Assembly (NCBI GenBank): GCA_011317545.1
Contig: WUJK01000001.1
Location: 4,197,001-4,261,000 of the forward strand
DNA: 64,000 nucleotides
Reading direction: 5' to 3'
Source of the DNA: Coniella vitis
Taxonomy: Eukaryota; Ascomycota; Sordariomycetes; Diaporthales; Schizoparmaceae
Positions 23,627 through 35,056 of the stretch are shown here, one piece after another; the first letter of the stretch is position 1, and the number at the start of each line of letters is the position of its first letter. The notes below the pieces were generated by a model. The model was not told the origin of the DNA. It ran no database searches and worked only from the letters and a program-made list of their open reading frames with translations. Position numbers and translations under genes: made by a program.

Positions 23627-24372
23627 GCCTCTGTAATGATGGATGGCGAACGCGCCAGGCAAGGGGAGGATGAATATGTGTATAACTATTGTCCAAGACC
23701 TTGGAATATTGAGCCTATGGCATCGGTGCTGGTATATAATGCAGTAAGCGAAATGTAGCCAGCATTTCGGAGACTTTTGGTGTCGAGATGCATGTGAAAG
23801 TCTATCGGAATATTGTGGAATTGCTGTGATATCACAGTTTTTCTAGAAGAAATGCTTGAAGACGCCCGAGACTCGATATAACTGCTGTTTTATTGACGAC
23901 GATCCCTCTTCCTATGGGCCGCTGTCTAGACAAAGCAGAGCTAACGAAACGCAAGCACACTTGGCCAAGGGAGTCCAAGGCCTCAGATGGACTTTCTGTT
24001 TCGTAGAAATACCATGATACGGGGAACACTCGGCGCCCCAGGGGGGGGCTCTGTGATCAAGAGCCCTTGTTCTGAAACACCGCCAGACATGGCAATGATG
24101 CTCTTCTCGACGGCACATCCGTCAATTTCAACATCGATCACGAGTTCCAACCGTAGCAAATTAAGCATCTGTGTGGTCATTGTGCCTGCAAAGTTTAATG
24201 CTGGGTGGGAAGGGTGCGATGCCTTTGACTGGCCTGATGCTGGCTTGTCAAAGCAGATCTATAGACGACGTAATTCAGTCCCTCGAGGCTTGGATTGCCC
24301 CATAATGATTTCTGCTAGGAAAGAATTCAAGAGCAACAGCGCCCTAGTTGCTATTTCTAGAAGAAGACTTAC

Positions 24373-24399
24373 CAAAAAAAAAAAAAAAAAAAAAAAAAA
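24373..24399. repeat. A27 homopolymer
   Basis: Twenty-seven consecutive A on the plus strand. No polyadenylation signal, target-site duplication or retroelement-like frame was seen beside it, so a retroposed tail is not supported. Confidence 0.8.
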
Positions 24400-25819
24400 C
24401 TCCTTTGGGGTGGCTGTCTCCATATACTTCATGCTAAGGTAAAGATCATAATAATGGGTCGAGAGGGCCCCCCACAAGGGCCCGAGACGGCAGGTGGAGT
24501 CCAGGCTACGTTGGTTTCACAGGGGAAAAGGAGAAGAAAGATGGAACTCTCGCCTTTGGAAACACGCCAGCCTTTGCATATGGGTATTGACGATCTGCGC
24601 TCAGTAACAAATACCACAGATTCAGTGCCTGGACCCTCCAAGTGGTTTCACATGCATATTGGCGAAAGCCGGCTGGGTACTCGACCTCGTGCTGAGGATA
24701 TCGTGCGATTCCATGCTTGTCATGGCAGGCTGTGTATGGCATTGCTGATTCAAAATATCTTCAATTGTTGGACGTCCCTTCTGTGTAGATGCTCTATGCT
24801 ATGTCCAGCTTGAACCTGTTATTTGAACCTAACACTTGACGCTGAGCGTGGCACTGCCTTTCCAGTCCGCTTCGCGGTTGCAGCGCAATGCGTTGCTCCT
24901 ATTGTCTTCTCGTCTGTTCTTTCGATTCCGTGCCCTTTGTTAGCTTCAAAGCTAGTTTTTCTCTCTCGAAAGGCTAATTGGTGGATCGTGCTCTAGAAGA
25001 CTGAAGAACAATCGGGACACACGACACGCTCGCTCATCGTTTAGAGTTTACAGTGGTGCAGCTCGCCTTATATATCTCTGCAAGACCGCATGCCACAATC
25101 AAGTCGACAATGGATTATTGCGGAAATAATGGAGACATGAGGGAAATCATCAGGTGGTACATTTTTTGACCTACTGGTACCCAGGAGCGGTTAACGATTC
25201 ATACTTTGTGTGCACATAGTTGCTAATTGCACACCGAACTGCTCTCGGATACAGATTTACTTTATATAATCGATAGCTCATATTCATGACAAAACGTCTC
25301 AACAAGGAGACTGGAGGCTGTCGAACGCTGCAGCGCTTTGGAGTCTTTTGGGCCATAGATCAAACAAGACATGCCTTGTTCACGTAAAGATCTGTGCGGA
25401 TTACGACTTGAGTATTTATCACACCATAAGAAAAACAATATCAATAGTGGCAAATCCTATGTTTTCCATGCTCAGAATTCGCCATGTGTGAAGTCTTGTC
25501 TATTCCATTATCCTTCTTCTATATATATATATATACATATTGAGCTAACAAGAACGCCCTCACCGCAGTGCTATTGACCTACAGGGGCTCTCATATTTCT
25601 CATTATTTGAGACACCAAACTTGTCCCGTGGCCATAGTACACAATACCATAACAGCAGAAGCTTCAGTGACTTTGAAGGTTATACGTGACCCTTGGGTTG
25701 TAGCCGCTGACCAAATTGTACCCGGCAGCAGATACCCAGGTAGTATTATAGGCAACCCTAAAGTCATGTTAGTAATAGCATCTTGTTTTGTACCACAGCG
25801 ATCGTGTAAAATCCTAATG

Positions 25820-26115
25820 GGACTCTTGCCACGCACGTTCCGTTGTAACCACTCATATAAGCATCCGTATCCCCGGCGCAGCTAGGTCCTAAAGAAGACG
25901 AGCCGGTGGCCGTGCAGCCGCCCGGGCACAAGACCACGGGTGAAGGTGCCCTTGTTGCATATGGAGAGGAGCTCGGTGCCGGTGCAGGCGGTCTGATCGG
26001 GACTCTGTGCAAAGCATCAGGTCGTAGGTTCCGGGTCCAGTCTGGTTCGTGTCGCCGAGGGCGAGCCCTGCGGCGGTCAGAATGAGGGCGAGGAGGGTAC
26101 AGTGTCTAAACCTGG
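25820..26115 (-). pseudogene. decayed small secreted Cys-rich protein gene (tentative)
   Basis: Read on the minus strand, three frames in succession give the parts of a small secreted protein. A signal-peptide-like stretch (TLLALILTAAGLALGDTNQTG) is followed by ACTGTELLSICNKGTF in a second frame and VVLCPGGCTATGSSS, continuing to GYNGTC, in a third. No ATG precedes the hydrophobic stretch, and I found no GT-AG intron that removes the first shift. The second shift fits loss of one base in a C run. Reading this as a broken effector-like gene is inference from composition and frame order; an annotation or sequence error is the alternative. Confidence 0.35.
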
Positions 26116-27335
26116 GTGAGGAATCCTCGATTTTGAGAGCGAAGTGAAATGCAGTGTAGATATACTCCAGACTATCTGGATGATTCTACGGGAGACAAGC
26201 ACAGAATGTCAGTAAGCTCCGGGCTGCTATTGCAAGTGGGTTTCCACAAGAGCATGACTTGAGTGTCCAGATGACAATATGATATATACATCTCCACGAG
26301 TTAGTTGACGCCGACAAAGTGTCATCTTTGGAACCTTTGTGGGAATCCAAATCTATTTTTATGGTTAAATGCTTTCCACAATGGGTCAGTGGGCGGTCTT
26401 CTCAAGTCTTACATGTATTGGTTCACGGCCACCATGACCACATGATTGTTTTGTTTGCAAACGGAGATGACTTGCATAGACTTGCCGGCATATGCTCGAC
26501 ATGCTGATGCTGCTGGCAACAGTTGTACATGGTAGATAGAATACGTGACTCTTGGTACACTGCTACACAGTGCCTTTCAAAGACTGATCTACTAGGTAAT
26601 CTTGTCAGAACCAAAACTGCATGTTCCTTTTCAGCTTCAATATTCAGCGGCCGCTTGACGGGGACTGTGTTGGCCTTTCAAGCTCCCCACCCGTGTTGAA
26701 GAGGGTGCAGATTGCGTCCCTCTGGACTGTTCGCTTTCGTCCAGTTCAGCAAAAGTGAGATGTCAACTGGAGTCAGCGTATCATCGGCGATCGTAGCGGT
26801 CCTTCAAATCATTCTGAACAAGATGTGTCTTGTGTGAAAGTTGGTCTTCCACGTCCACCGTTCGGATCAAGCTGGACGCCTTGAAAGGACGGCCTGATTT
26901 GTTGCAGTGTGCTGCTTGCGCACGCATATAGCATCGCATACAAACAATATGCGTCGGGACAAGTACAAGTGCAAGTTGTTTCGAGTCGGGTGTGAATATG
27001 CGAGCATGACCGGCGATTTCCTCGAATAGATGCCGTCGATATCACGACCAACAAACCCAAGCCAAAGAGTAGAATACAACTGCAGAAGGAAAAAGTCATG
27101 CCCAACAACCATACGCCCGCGGACCGCCGCCCCAGACAGGACCTCGTCGGGGTGACTTTTGCTGCAAATACGAGGAGCAGAATCCGTACAAGATCGCCGT
27201 CAGCTTGGTTAAGGAGGTGGGTGTCAGGGAGGTGACACCTGCCTTTGCTCAATAGGGTTATAAATAAAAGACTTGAAAGCAAATCCTCGATTCCGCATGC
27301 ATGGATGCTCCTTTCCAGAAGTCCCTACACTTAGC

Positions 27336-27390
27336 CGCAGTCGCAGCCGTCAAAACAGCCGCAGCCGTGAGCCGTAGCCGTAGCCGTCGA
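27336..27390. repeat. GCCGTA/GCAGTC hexamer repeat
   Basis: Short array of imperfect GCCGTA- and GCCGCA-like hexamers in intergenic DNA. Confidence 0.65.
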
Positions 27391-28017
27391 CAGAACGAAA
27401 GTGCCGGGGAACAGTAGAGATACATTTGCGGGAGCCGGGAGCCGAAGATGCCACCGAAAGTGCCGACGGGGTCTGCATACTTGTATGCATAATATCAAGC
27501 CGTTGCACGGATTGGGAAAGTGGCCCGGGAAACAGACTTCGGCTTTCAAGGCTTTGGGAGGAATTTCTCTGGACGGGTGCTGCTCCTGGGGTCCCAGAGC
27601 TCTGGAGACCCCCACGGAGAGTCCATGTACGTACAGGACATGGTAGCTAAGGGATACCACAGTGAAGTGCTGGGTGATGGGTGTGTGGGTGGGTGGTGTC
27701 GTGAACACCTGAGCATTCTTGGCTAGGCGATGTTTTCGGGGCTGTCTGCTGCCAACAACCACATAGCAGCCGAAAGAAAGGAGATTGTGAGCTTGGGTCG
27801 AAAGAGGAACGTATGACGGCGTTGCTGGAAGAACAGGACGTTCCGCTGCTCTTGACGAGAATTGGATAAATATGTCCATGATCTCGAGTTCGTCAGTTTT
27901 GACTCGGAAGCCATCATTGCTTGCTCTGACAGACATCCATCACCATTCTTCCCCCGCAGGTTCCATTTCATTCCTCACTCGATCTACCGCCTGAAAGCGT
28001 ACCCTTCCTCCGTCATC

Positions 28018-29086
28018 ATGCAGATTGCTTCCAGAACCTTGCCTTTCGCTCTCGCGTTTGGCCTTGGCCTTGTCAAGGCTGCCCCTTCTCCAGCTCGGCG
28101 GGACAGCCCTGGCCAATTCGCAGCTCTGTGCAGCGACGTTGCCTTTAGCAACGGCTGGCTGGTGGCAACATGCCCAGACAATAACGGTGTGTCAGTCACG
28201 AGTAGTGTCTGGCTGTCTTCGTTGATAGCTCTGGAGGGTGACTCTCTCGAGGTATGCCCCTCCAATGAATGCATCTGTGGGATAGCGAGGCTGGATGCTG
28301 ACATTTATGGTGTGATAGTGGCAAGTTGGGTATGATAACCTTGGTTCCAATACCGTTATCCAATCTGGCTGGCTGTAAACTGACTGACTTTGACTGGATC
28401 AGTGGGGACTTTTACGCATCTTGCGTCAACGGTGCTGCCAGCACGATTTCCAATTCCACCCTCTTGTCTCAGTGTGCCGTAGGAGAGTCTTATGTATCTC
28501 TCGATCTAGGTAAGGATCCGTCACTCGCCACTCATCACTCACCACCCGTCCTTTCTCCATCTTCCGAGCGGAATACAGGATCTGACAGCCCAAACCCCCT
28601 TCTCCCACAGCCCAACACATCTCCGTCTACGATGGCTTCCTCCTCTCCGACCTAGCCGGGATCCCCTCTGGCCCAACCGTGCAGTCCAGCACCGTCAGCG
28701 TGCCCACCGCCACCAACCACTTCGACTACCAAATCTACTTTTTCAACAAGCTCATGGCGCACTACTGCGAAGACTTTGGCACCGAGGACGCCGAGTTTGG
28801 CGTCGAACTCGCCGCCGCCGGCCCGCAGACGTGCGTCAGCTTCTCGACGAGCGAGTGGCAGACCACCAACGGCTGGTACCTCGAGCCGCCGCCGTTTGTG
28901 GCCGTGGTCGATTATCTCAACTACGGATGGCAGGTTTCGGCGTACACGTCCGACACCTGCGAGGGGGAGCCGGTGGCCACGTTTGGCTACGGGTCGACGT
29001 ACAACGATGTGGGATGTCTTCGCCTGGGTGCGTCGGTTGCTGGGTTCAAGGTCGAGCCCATGTGGAATGCTTTTTGGCTGTCGTGA
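28018..29086 (+). CDS. secreted cyanovirin-N homology (CVNH) protein
   Basis: Predicted secreted carbohydrate-binding protein. It starts with a signal peptide (28018, LPFALAFGLGLVKAAP) and a dibasic processing site (PARRDS). The first CVNH half is GQFAALCSDVAFSNGWLVAT to about LEGDSLE; the second is GDFYASCVNGA to SVYDGFLLSDLAG; both show the family pattern of Cys, an NG turn and I-x-x-x-DG. A further Cys-containing domain of about 135 residues follows (IYFFNKLMAHYCEDFG to the end). The intron at 28510-28610 (GTAAGG...CACAG) is in phase. The first intron is not solved: the acceptor at 28402 opens the right frame, but the likely donors (28238, 28252, 28330) all give the wrong phase. Either an unusual donor is used or a one-base indel breaks the gene. 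CVNH proteins bind mannose-type glycans; the ligand here is unknown. Confidence 0.7.
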
Positions 29087-30198
29087 GTGTTGCTGTGTGG
29101 TTCTTGTAACTGTTGGGCTTCTTGTTCTCTCCTTTTTTTTTTGGTGGTTGCTTGTGTGGATATGGGCTTTCGTGTTTGAATTACGGGTATGGATGGGATG
29201 GCTTGCATGACGAAAATTGTATTTTGTATAAGGGAAAAGTATGGTTAATTGATAGACAGTCTTGCCCAAGGGCATAATTCAAGTGTGCTGCAAGACAGAC
29301 GAGAGCCAGCCGATGTCTGGTAGTACTGCATGTCCAAATAAGAGTCTGACGACGTTGGTCGCCACAGATCCACAGACAGTTATATGAGGATGGTCGTCAA
29401 AAGTTGTACAGTATATACTACAAACGTATCATTGCCAACAGAAAGGATACCCAGGGATCGTAAGCTTGTATGGGAGGCTCAACAGAATGTTTCCAGGACA
29501 CTGAAAAAGAAGACTCACCGTTGGAGAGAAACTACTTGACCGGTTGCATCTCTGGTCAAGGAATATCCACTTTCAACTGAAGCCGTCGTGAAATCCAAAG
29601 ATTCGGCCGAGGTTTCGAGATATCGTGAACATTGTCGCCCTCAAAACTTATGGTTTTGTGCTCTGTTGATAGGTTAGTGGACCGAGAACAACTGATGAGA
29701 ATTGTGTCTCTAGAACAAGCGTTCCGAGGGATTCACCAGAGAGTATGGCATGTAGATACTCCACCGAGGTGTTTCTCAAGATATATTGTACCTAAAGAAA
29801 TCCTCTTTTGAACATTTGTGGAATATCCTCATTGCTGAAAAACAACCTGCCCAACTGCACAGATCTCGGCCCACTGTAGCGATACGTTTGCTGACAGACT
29901 GACAGGCCCTGTGGGCAGAAGTTTAGGGGGATTTCCAGGCCCCCGGATGCGGGCCAGGCCCACTACTTAGTGTATTGGTACAGCGCCAGAGTGCTTACCT
30001 ACCCCTGTCCTTGCCCTGTCAACCCCAACCGGCCCAGTGGCGTTGCAGCCAAAAGTCAAGCTTCATCCCAAAGCCACACGCCGCTGCCTTGCTCATCAGC
30101 ATCATCAACACCGTCAAGGTGACCGCAGCGGGCCACAGACACAGCTCAGCTGCATGCGACCAAAGATTGGACCGTGTCTTCACCTCCAGCCGTCAACA
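29087..30198. other. 1.1-kb intergenic region
   Basis: AT-rich with no recognised gene; the last part is the promoter and leader of the endonuclease III gene. The reading frame is open upstream to 30037 but starts with a non-ATG codon there. Confidence 0.5.
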
Positions 30199-31488
30199 AT
30201 GGCGTCGCCCGTGCCTCTTGGCCGCATCACGCGGGCCTCGTTGGCACGCTTTGCCCACACTGGCGATACCGCGTCTCGACCAAAGCGCGAGACAGCCACC
30301 ACACCCGATATAGAGGACATTCTGCCTGCTTCTCTGGCCCAGCTCATCAGCACGACTGCGACCGCGTCAAGGAAGCGCAAGCGTACCGTCGTGGGCGGCC
30401 TAAAGGCCACCCAGACCGTCAAAGTCGACGAGGAAGAGGAGCAACAAGTCACCACAGCACAAAACTCCTCCACCTCCTCGACGCGCCGCGCGCGCAAGCC
30501 CGCCCGCAAAGCCACAGATCCCTCCACAGGCGCCGCGGCCGTCACCGCCCCTTCGGACTGGGAAGAGCTCTACGCCGCCGCCAAAGCAATGCGCCAGCCA
30601 GGCGGCGCAGCCGCCAACGCAGCCGTCGACACCATGGGCTGCGAGCGCCTGGCGGATCCGGCCGCCAGCGCGCGCGACCAGCGCTTCCACACGCTCGTGG
30701 CGCTGATGCTCTCGTCGCAGACCAAGGACACGACCAACGCGGTGGCCATGCGCCGGCTGCAGACGGAGCTCCCGCCGCACCGACCGGGCGCTCCTGCGGG
30801 CCTCAACCTGGAAAACATGCTGGCTGTGGACGCGGACACGCTCAACAGGCTTATTTGGGCAGTGGGGTTCCACAACAACAAGACAAAGTACCTCAAGCAG
30901 ACTGCGGCCATTCTGAGGGACACCTGGGAGGGGGACATTCCCGACACGATCGAAGGGTTGGTCTCGTTGCCGGGTGTGGGCCCCAAGATGGCGCACTTGT
31001 GTCTTTCGAGTGCGTGGGGCCGGACCGAAGGGATCGGTGTCGATGTGCATGTGCATCGCATCACGAACCTGTGGGGGTGGCACAAGACGAGCACGCCCGA
31101 GCAGACGCGGCTGGCGCTGCAGAGCTGGCTGCCACGGGACAAGTGGCGCGAGATTAACTGGCTGCTGGTCGGTCTGGGCCAGACGATTTGCGCGCCTGTG
31201 GGCAGGAAGTGTGGTGACTGTGAGCTGGGGCTCAGTGGCATGTGCAAGGCCGCTGACCGGGCCAAGGTTATCCAGGGCAGGAAGAGCAGAGCAGTCAAGG
31301 TCGAAGTGAAAGAGGGAGACGAGGACGACAAGAAGGCCATGGCGAGCAAATTCTTCAAGACTGAGGAGACGGAGACGATTGTGCGGCATGTCCCGGTCTC
31401 AACAGCGTCGTTAGATCTAGCTATCAAAGAAGAAACAGATCCCGCGCCGGTGTCTAGGAGTTTGAGGCGGCGAGAGAAGCGCAGTTAA
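30199..31488 (+). CDS. NTH1: endonuclease III homolog (bifunctional DNA glycosylase/AP lyase)
   Basis: Base-excision-repair enzyme removing oxidised pyrimidines and cleaving the abasic site. 429 aa, no intron. The start is the ATG at 30199 (CAACAATGGCG); the first 60 residues are basic and Ser/Thr-rich (RITRASLARFAHTG), compatible with mitochondrial plus nuclear targeting as in yeast Ntg1. The catalytic core begins near residue 160. MLSSQTKD (170-177), the helix-hairpin-helix LPGVGPKMA with catalytic Lys263, VDVHVHRI with catalytic Asp282, and the [4Fe-4S] ligands Cys331, Cys338, Cys341 and Cys349 are all present. The last Cys spacing is 7 residues instead of the 5 of the E. coli enzyme. A Lys/Glu-rich tail of about 75 residues follows. 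It is convergent with the chitinase gene, 305 bp from stop to stop. Highly confident. Confidence 0.95.
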   Translation: MASPVPLGRITRASLARFAHTGDTASRPKRETATTPDIEDILPASLAQLISTTATASRKRKRTVVGGLKATQTVKVDEEEEQQVTTAQNSSTSSTRRARKPARKATDPSTGAAAVTAPSDWEELYAAAKAMRQPGGAAANAAVDTMGCERLADPAASARDQRFHTLVALMLSSQTKDTTNAVAMRRLQTELPPHRPGAPAGLNLENMLAVDADTLNRLIWAVGFHNNKTKYLKQTAAILRDTWEGDIPDTIEGLVSLPGVGPKMAHLCLSSAWGRTEGIGVDVHVHRITNLWGWHKTSTPEQTRLALQSWLPRDKWREINWLLVGLGQTICAPVGRKCGDCELGLSGMCKAADRAKVIQGRKSRAVKVEVKEGDEDDKKAMASKFFKTEETETIVRHVPVSTASLDLAIKEETDPAPVSRSLRRREKRS

Positions 31489-31793
31489 GGGCATTGGTTA
31501 CGTCCAATCGTTGATTCATCACGACACATAACAAGCACGACGAAACGATAATTATTCTTGAGAGCTACAAGAGTTCATAAGAGTCTATGACCCCATGCAA
31601 TCGAGCGATTCCCGGCAAATTGTTCACCAACCTACTCTGCACCATTCTGGATTGTACGCCGTCAAGGGAGAAGGAGCACGATGCTCGTTGATAAAAGATG
31701 GATCAATAATCGCCTGGACCTAACCGGTACCAAATCCTTGCTATCATCACCCAGCTAGTCAGCTTCCGCCTCTATTCTCAAGCCACGCCGTTT
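31489..31793. other. convergent 3' intergenic region
   Basis: 305-bp spacer between the NTH1 and chitinase stop codons; no feature seen. Confidence 0.6.
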
Positions 31794-33310
31794 TCAAGCT
31801 CTCCACTGTTGGCTCTTGCTCTTGCTCTTGCCCTTGCCCTTGGCCTTGGTTCCGGTCTTGGAGGCTGTGTTGGCAATCAGCTTGGCCACACCCTCCTGCA
31901 TTGCGTCAAGGTGGCTCCAGTTGTAGCTGTCCTCGGCCAGCGACCAAGCCATGATGCCGCCCAGGCCCTTGGCCTCAATAATGTCCGAGAACTTGCGCGC
32001 AATGATGCTGGCAGTGTCCCACGTCCAGAACAAGCCCGCCTCCTCGTCCACGTACCATTGGCCACCACGCAGGGTGTCCTCCGTGCCGTTGGCGAGGGCA
32101 GAAGCAAACGACTCGGGAATGGACTTGCTCGTCGAGGCGTTGCAAGTTCCATAGCCGCTCTGGCAGCCGGTGCCACAGTACGTGTCCAGGCTGCCACAGT
32201 ATCCATACTGCGAGCAGCACGATCCATACGAGGCTCCAGTACAAGTGAAGGAGGTGGTGGAACCGCAGGTGCCGTCCGTGGTGGCCACCAGCTCAGCAGT
32301 GTCGACGACAGCAGGCAGCGAAGACGCCTCAAAGGTCTGCGCGCCCGAGGTTCCCGTGTCCTGACCCTCGGCATCCTCTGCGAGCGCAATGGGGCATCCA
32401 ATGGGGCCGTCGCTGCACGTCGTGTTGGCAGCGAGGGTAAAGTACTTTGCGTAAAAGGCAAGGCCCAGGTTCATCTTGGCGGGGTCCATGCCGTTGGCAA
32501 TGTACGTCTCAATCGTGGCCAGCGAGCCGTTGACGTCCGTGTGGTGCTTGGTGGTGGTGTCGCGGCGGTTCATCAAGTCGTACGTCATGACATTGACCAT
32601 GTCGACGGCGGCGTTGATGCGCGGCACCGTGTCGGCCGTAAAGGCAATCATGTCGCGCGCGAGACCGGGCACAGCAACCGAGAGCTCCTTGCTGGGGCCA
32701 ATGGCAGCCTTGATGGCCGCGAGGAACAGCGGGTACGTGGTGATCTCCGAGGTCAGGTCCGAGTTAGGGACCTGCTTGTAGTCGGGGCCGTCGCCGCCGG
32801 GGTACTCCCAGTCCACGTCGATGCAGTCGTAGCCCAGGCGGTCGAGGGTGCTGGCGACATTGCTGGCATACGCCGTGCGCGAAGCGTTGGTGGCGGCGCC
32901 CGCGCGGAAACCGTCGACGTCGCCCCAGCCGCCAATCGCCATGCAGACTTTGGTGCCGTTGGAGAACATGGCGCGCACGTCACTCAGGTTCATAAAGGGC
33001 GTGTATTCGCCCATGGTCGAGCCATCGACAAAGATGGACGAGTTGGCAAAGGCTGTGATGACGTGTGTGACACCACTCGTCAGGGTGTTGTTTGGAAGGA
33101 CGGTTGTGTGGTACCTAGAGCGGATGCATCAGTGTTACCCTGGCCCATCAAGGATGCAGATCTGCTGGTTGTGTGTTTGTTTGTTTGTTTGTGGTGTGGC
33201 GGAATCGTGAGGAAACAGACGTACTCGTCAAAGTAGATGGCATTGCGAAAGGCTGCAGAGGCGCCCGAGGCCGCAGCAAGGCCGGAAATGAGCGTAGAGA
33301 AATGAACCAT
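31794..33310 (-). CDS. secreted GH18 chitinase with internal CBM18
   Basis: Extracellular chitinase hydrolysing beta-1,4-GlcNAc bonds by substrate-assisted catalysis. Exons 33310-33225 and 33114-31794; 468 aa; intron 110 nt (GTACGT...CTAG) joining YFDE to YHTTVLP. The signal peptide is residues 1-20 (LISGLAAASGASAA). The GH18 fold shows MAIGGWG (substrate-binding strand), YDCIDVDWEYPGG with the D-x-x-D-x-D-x-E motif (Asp125, 128, 130 and catalytic acid Glu132), MTYDL and the final strand GGIMAWSLAEDS. A type-1 chitin-binding module with eight Cys (GTCGS to SGYGTC, about 310-353) is inserted between the catalytic core and the last beta strands, so it is not terminal. The C-terminus is a Lys/Gly/Ser repeat from a GCTCTT hexamer tract, and no GPI signal is evident. 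Secretion and activity are well supported; a role in wall remodelling, mycoparasitism or nutrition is not decided. Confidence 0.93.
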
Positions 33311-35056
33311 GGTGAAGTATATGGCTAGACGTCTGTGATACTACCGGCGGCGTGGTGAGCAAAGGTCCGGGAGTGGTGACTCTTGCCCAAGGTCAAAGGA
33401 GTGTGGGGGTTCTTGTTGTCTGTCGGCGAGAAACCAGTCTCTTGCCTGTTGGGGGAAAACAAAAAAAAAAGGAAGCAGAGGCGCCACGTTTTATATTGAT
33501 GGCCAGGAAGGATGTTCCTCTCCTTGGTTACACTGACGGAGCAAACAGCCTGAAGGAACGACGGGAGTTGGCAGTGAGCGAGCGGGCCAGCTACACAAGG
33601 AGTCACTGTTGTTGCCTGAGAACAAGCAGGCCTGTGACAGGATGCAGAATGGCCCCGGGAACTCTGTTCTTATACCCTTTTGGCACTCAAACATGTTATG
33701 ACTGACAGCCTGGCTTCTCGCCCATATCTGCGCGCAGTAGAAGATGAATCTACGGCATAAATTGGGCGGTGAAATACGACGCCGCCATGGGCGTGGAAGA
33801 ATAGGGTCCCTTGGCTCTGTTGTCTTTGACTCCAGTTTTGCTGCAAAAGGAGAGCGAAACTCTATTTTCCGCCTTCTTGTATGTGTGTCTACGGATGCTA
33901 CGGAACACTGGGAAAGATTTACCTGGTCCGGGTAAAGGGGGATGGCTCTCGGCTGTCTTCTAGCCTCAGCCACAAGAAAAGAAAAAAAGAAGAAGAAAAA
34001 AAGACTCCATACTCGGTGTGTTCATCAACTAGGGCTTGGATGCTTTGGTTGATCAATTCTGTTATAGTGGAAGAGAGAATTAAACTTCGCGATCGCCAGG
34101 CCAATTTCCCACCAGATAATCTGGCTTCCAAGGGGAATGCTTGAGTTGCTTGTGCTGCGGATCTCCGCATAAACTCAAAATCATGTGCCCGGCTGCTAGA
34201 ATGTGCACTGCCTGCCATGGAAGGCCGCGCGTAGAGGACTGTATTATATAGTATAGCTTTGCACGCAGATTGACGAGCCTATGCTTTGGGGTTCTGCAAA
34301 CCTTGGGCTCCACGGCCAATATTGCCAGGTGCTGAATACGTAGTACAGGCAGCAGGGTGATTTTGGCACCGGGGGGGGGGGTAGATAAGGGAGTAATTGT
34401 GCCCAGCATATATTTGTATAATATACATAGTATATATAGAAAATAGAGAGTGTGTGTTGTTCTATATATCTAACTGTAAAAAGAGCCATTGTGTGAGTAT
34501 TTGAATGCCGCCGAAGCCATTGTTCACATGCTTATGTAAAGCTCATTGTTGAGCTGACATAATGGCTTCCGGGTTAGGGTTGGATGCCATTGTCACATAT
34601 ATGGCTGCGATTGGTCCCCCAGGAGCACGAGTACAAGAGGTTAGGAAATCGGTGGTCGATTGAATATGTAGCTGATTGCACACTTGTCCCAGAAGATGAC
34701 TCGATAGGTTCAATGGATGAGGGTGGAAGATCACATTCCTTAGTGACGAAAGACTCGCCATTGCAGGAAGTGGTGTGTGAAAGAGAAAAGAGTATCGAAT
34801 AACTGGCATTGCGATTAGTGAGAATGAAAAGTTCCGGGAGTTGATGAACAGCTGAATTTTATGGTATGTTCATGTTCATTTGGAACGGGAGAATCATCTC
34901 ATTCGCAAAGCATCCTGAGAAGTAAACGATATAGTCTACTTCAACTTCAGATATCAAGGAAATCCCGATTCATGCTCTCCATCGCTGCCAGCTATTCATC
35001 CACATCGAATTCTCAGGACGAGAAAGACTGATCCGTAGTACCAAGACACGCCTCCA
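33311..35056. other. 1.7-kb intergenic region
   Basis: Includes the chitinase promoter at the left. No gene recognised. A run of about ten G occurs near 34371-34381, AT-rich microsatellite-like sequence near 34420-34470, and one TTAGGGTT octamer near 34573. Confidence 0.5.

Larger units (their letters stand above)
23627..28017. other. 4.4-kb gene-poor interval
   Basis: Lower in GC than its surroundings, with no intact gene I can name. It contains an A27 homopolymer at 24373-24399, an AT microsatellite near 25520-25540, a decayed secreted-protein gene (listed separately) and a GCCGTA-type repeat near 27336-27390. A 65-codon ATG frame on the minus strand (24180-23983) has a protein-like sequence but no recognised family. 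Minus-strand 27170-26810 has one hydrophobic segment but no credible start. Confidence 0.5.

Noticed and set aside
24373..24399. A27 run as the tail of a retroposed gene or LINE
   Set aside because: No target-site duplication, no retroelement protein motifs and no recognisable spliced-gene copy upstream.
30400..31427. Long minus-strand frames opposite endonuclease III
   Set aside because: NTH1 has all catalytic and iron-sulphur residues on the plus strand; the opposite frames are GC-driven shadows.
31809..33236. 475-codon plus-strand frame opposite the chitinase
   Set aside because: Antisense shadow with Val/Arg/Gly bias and no domain; it also spans the chitinase intron.
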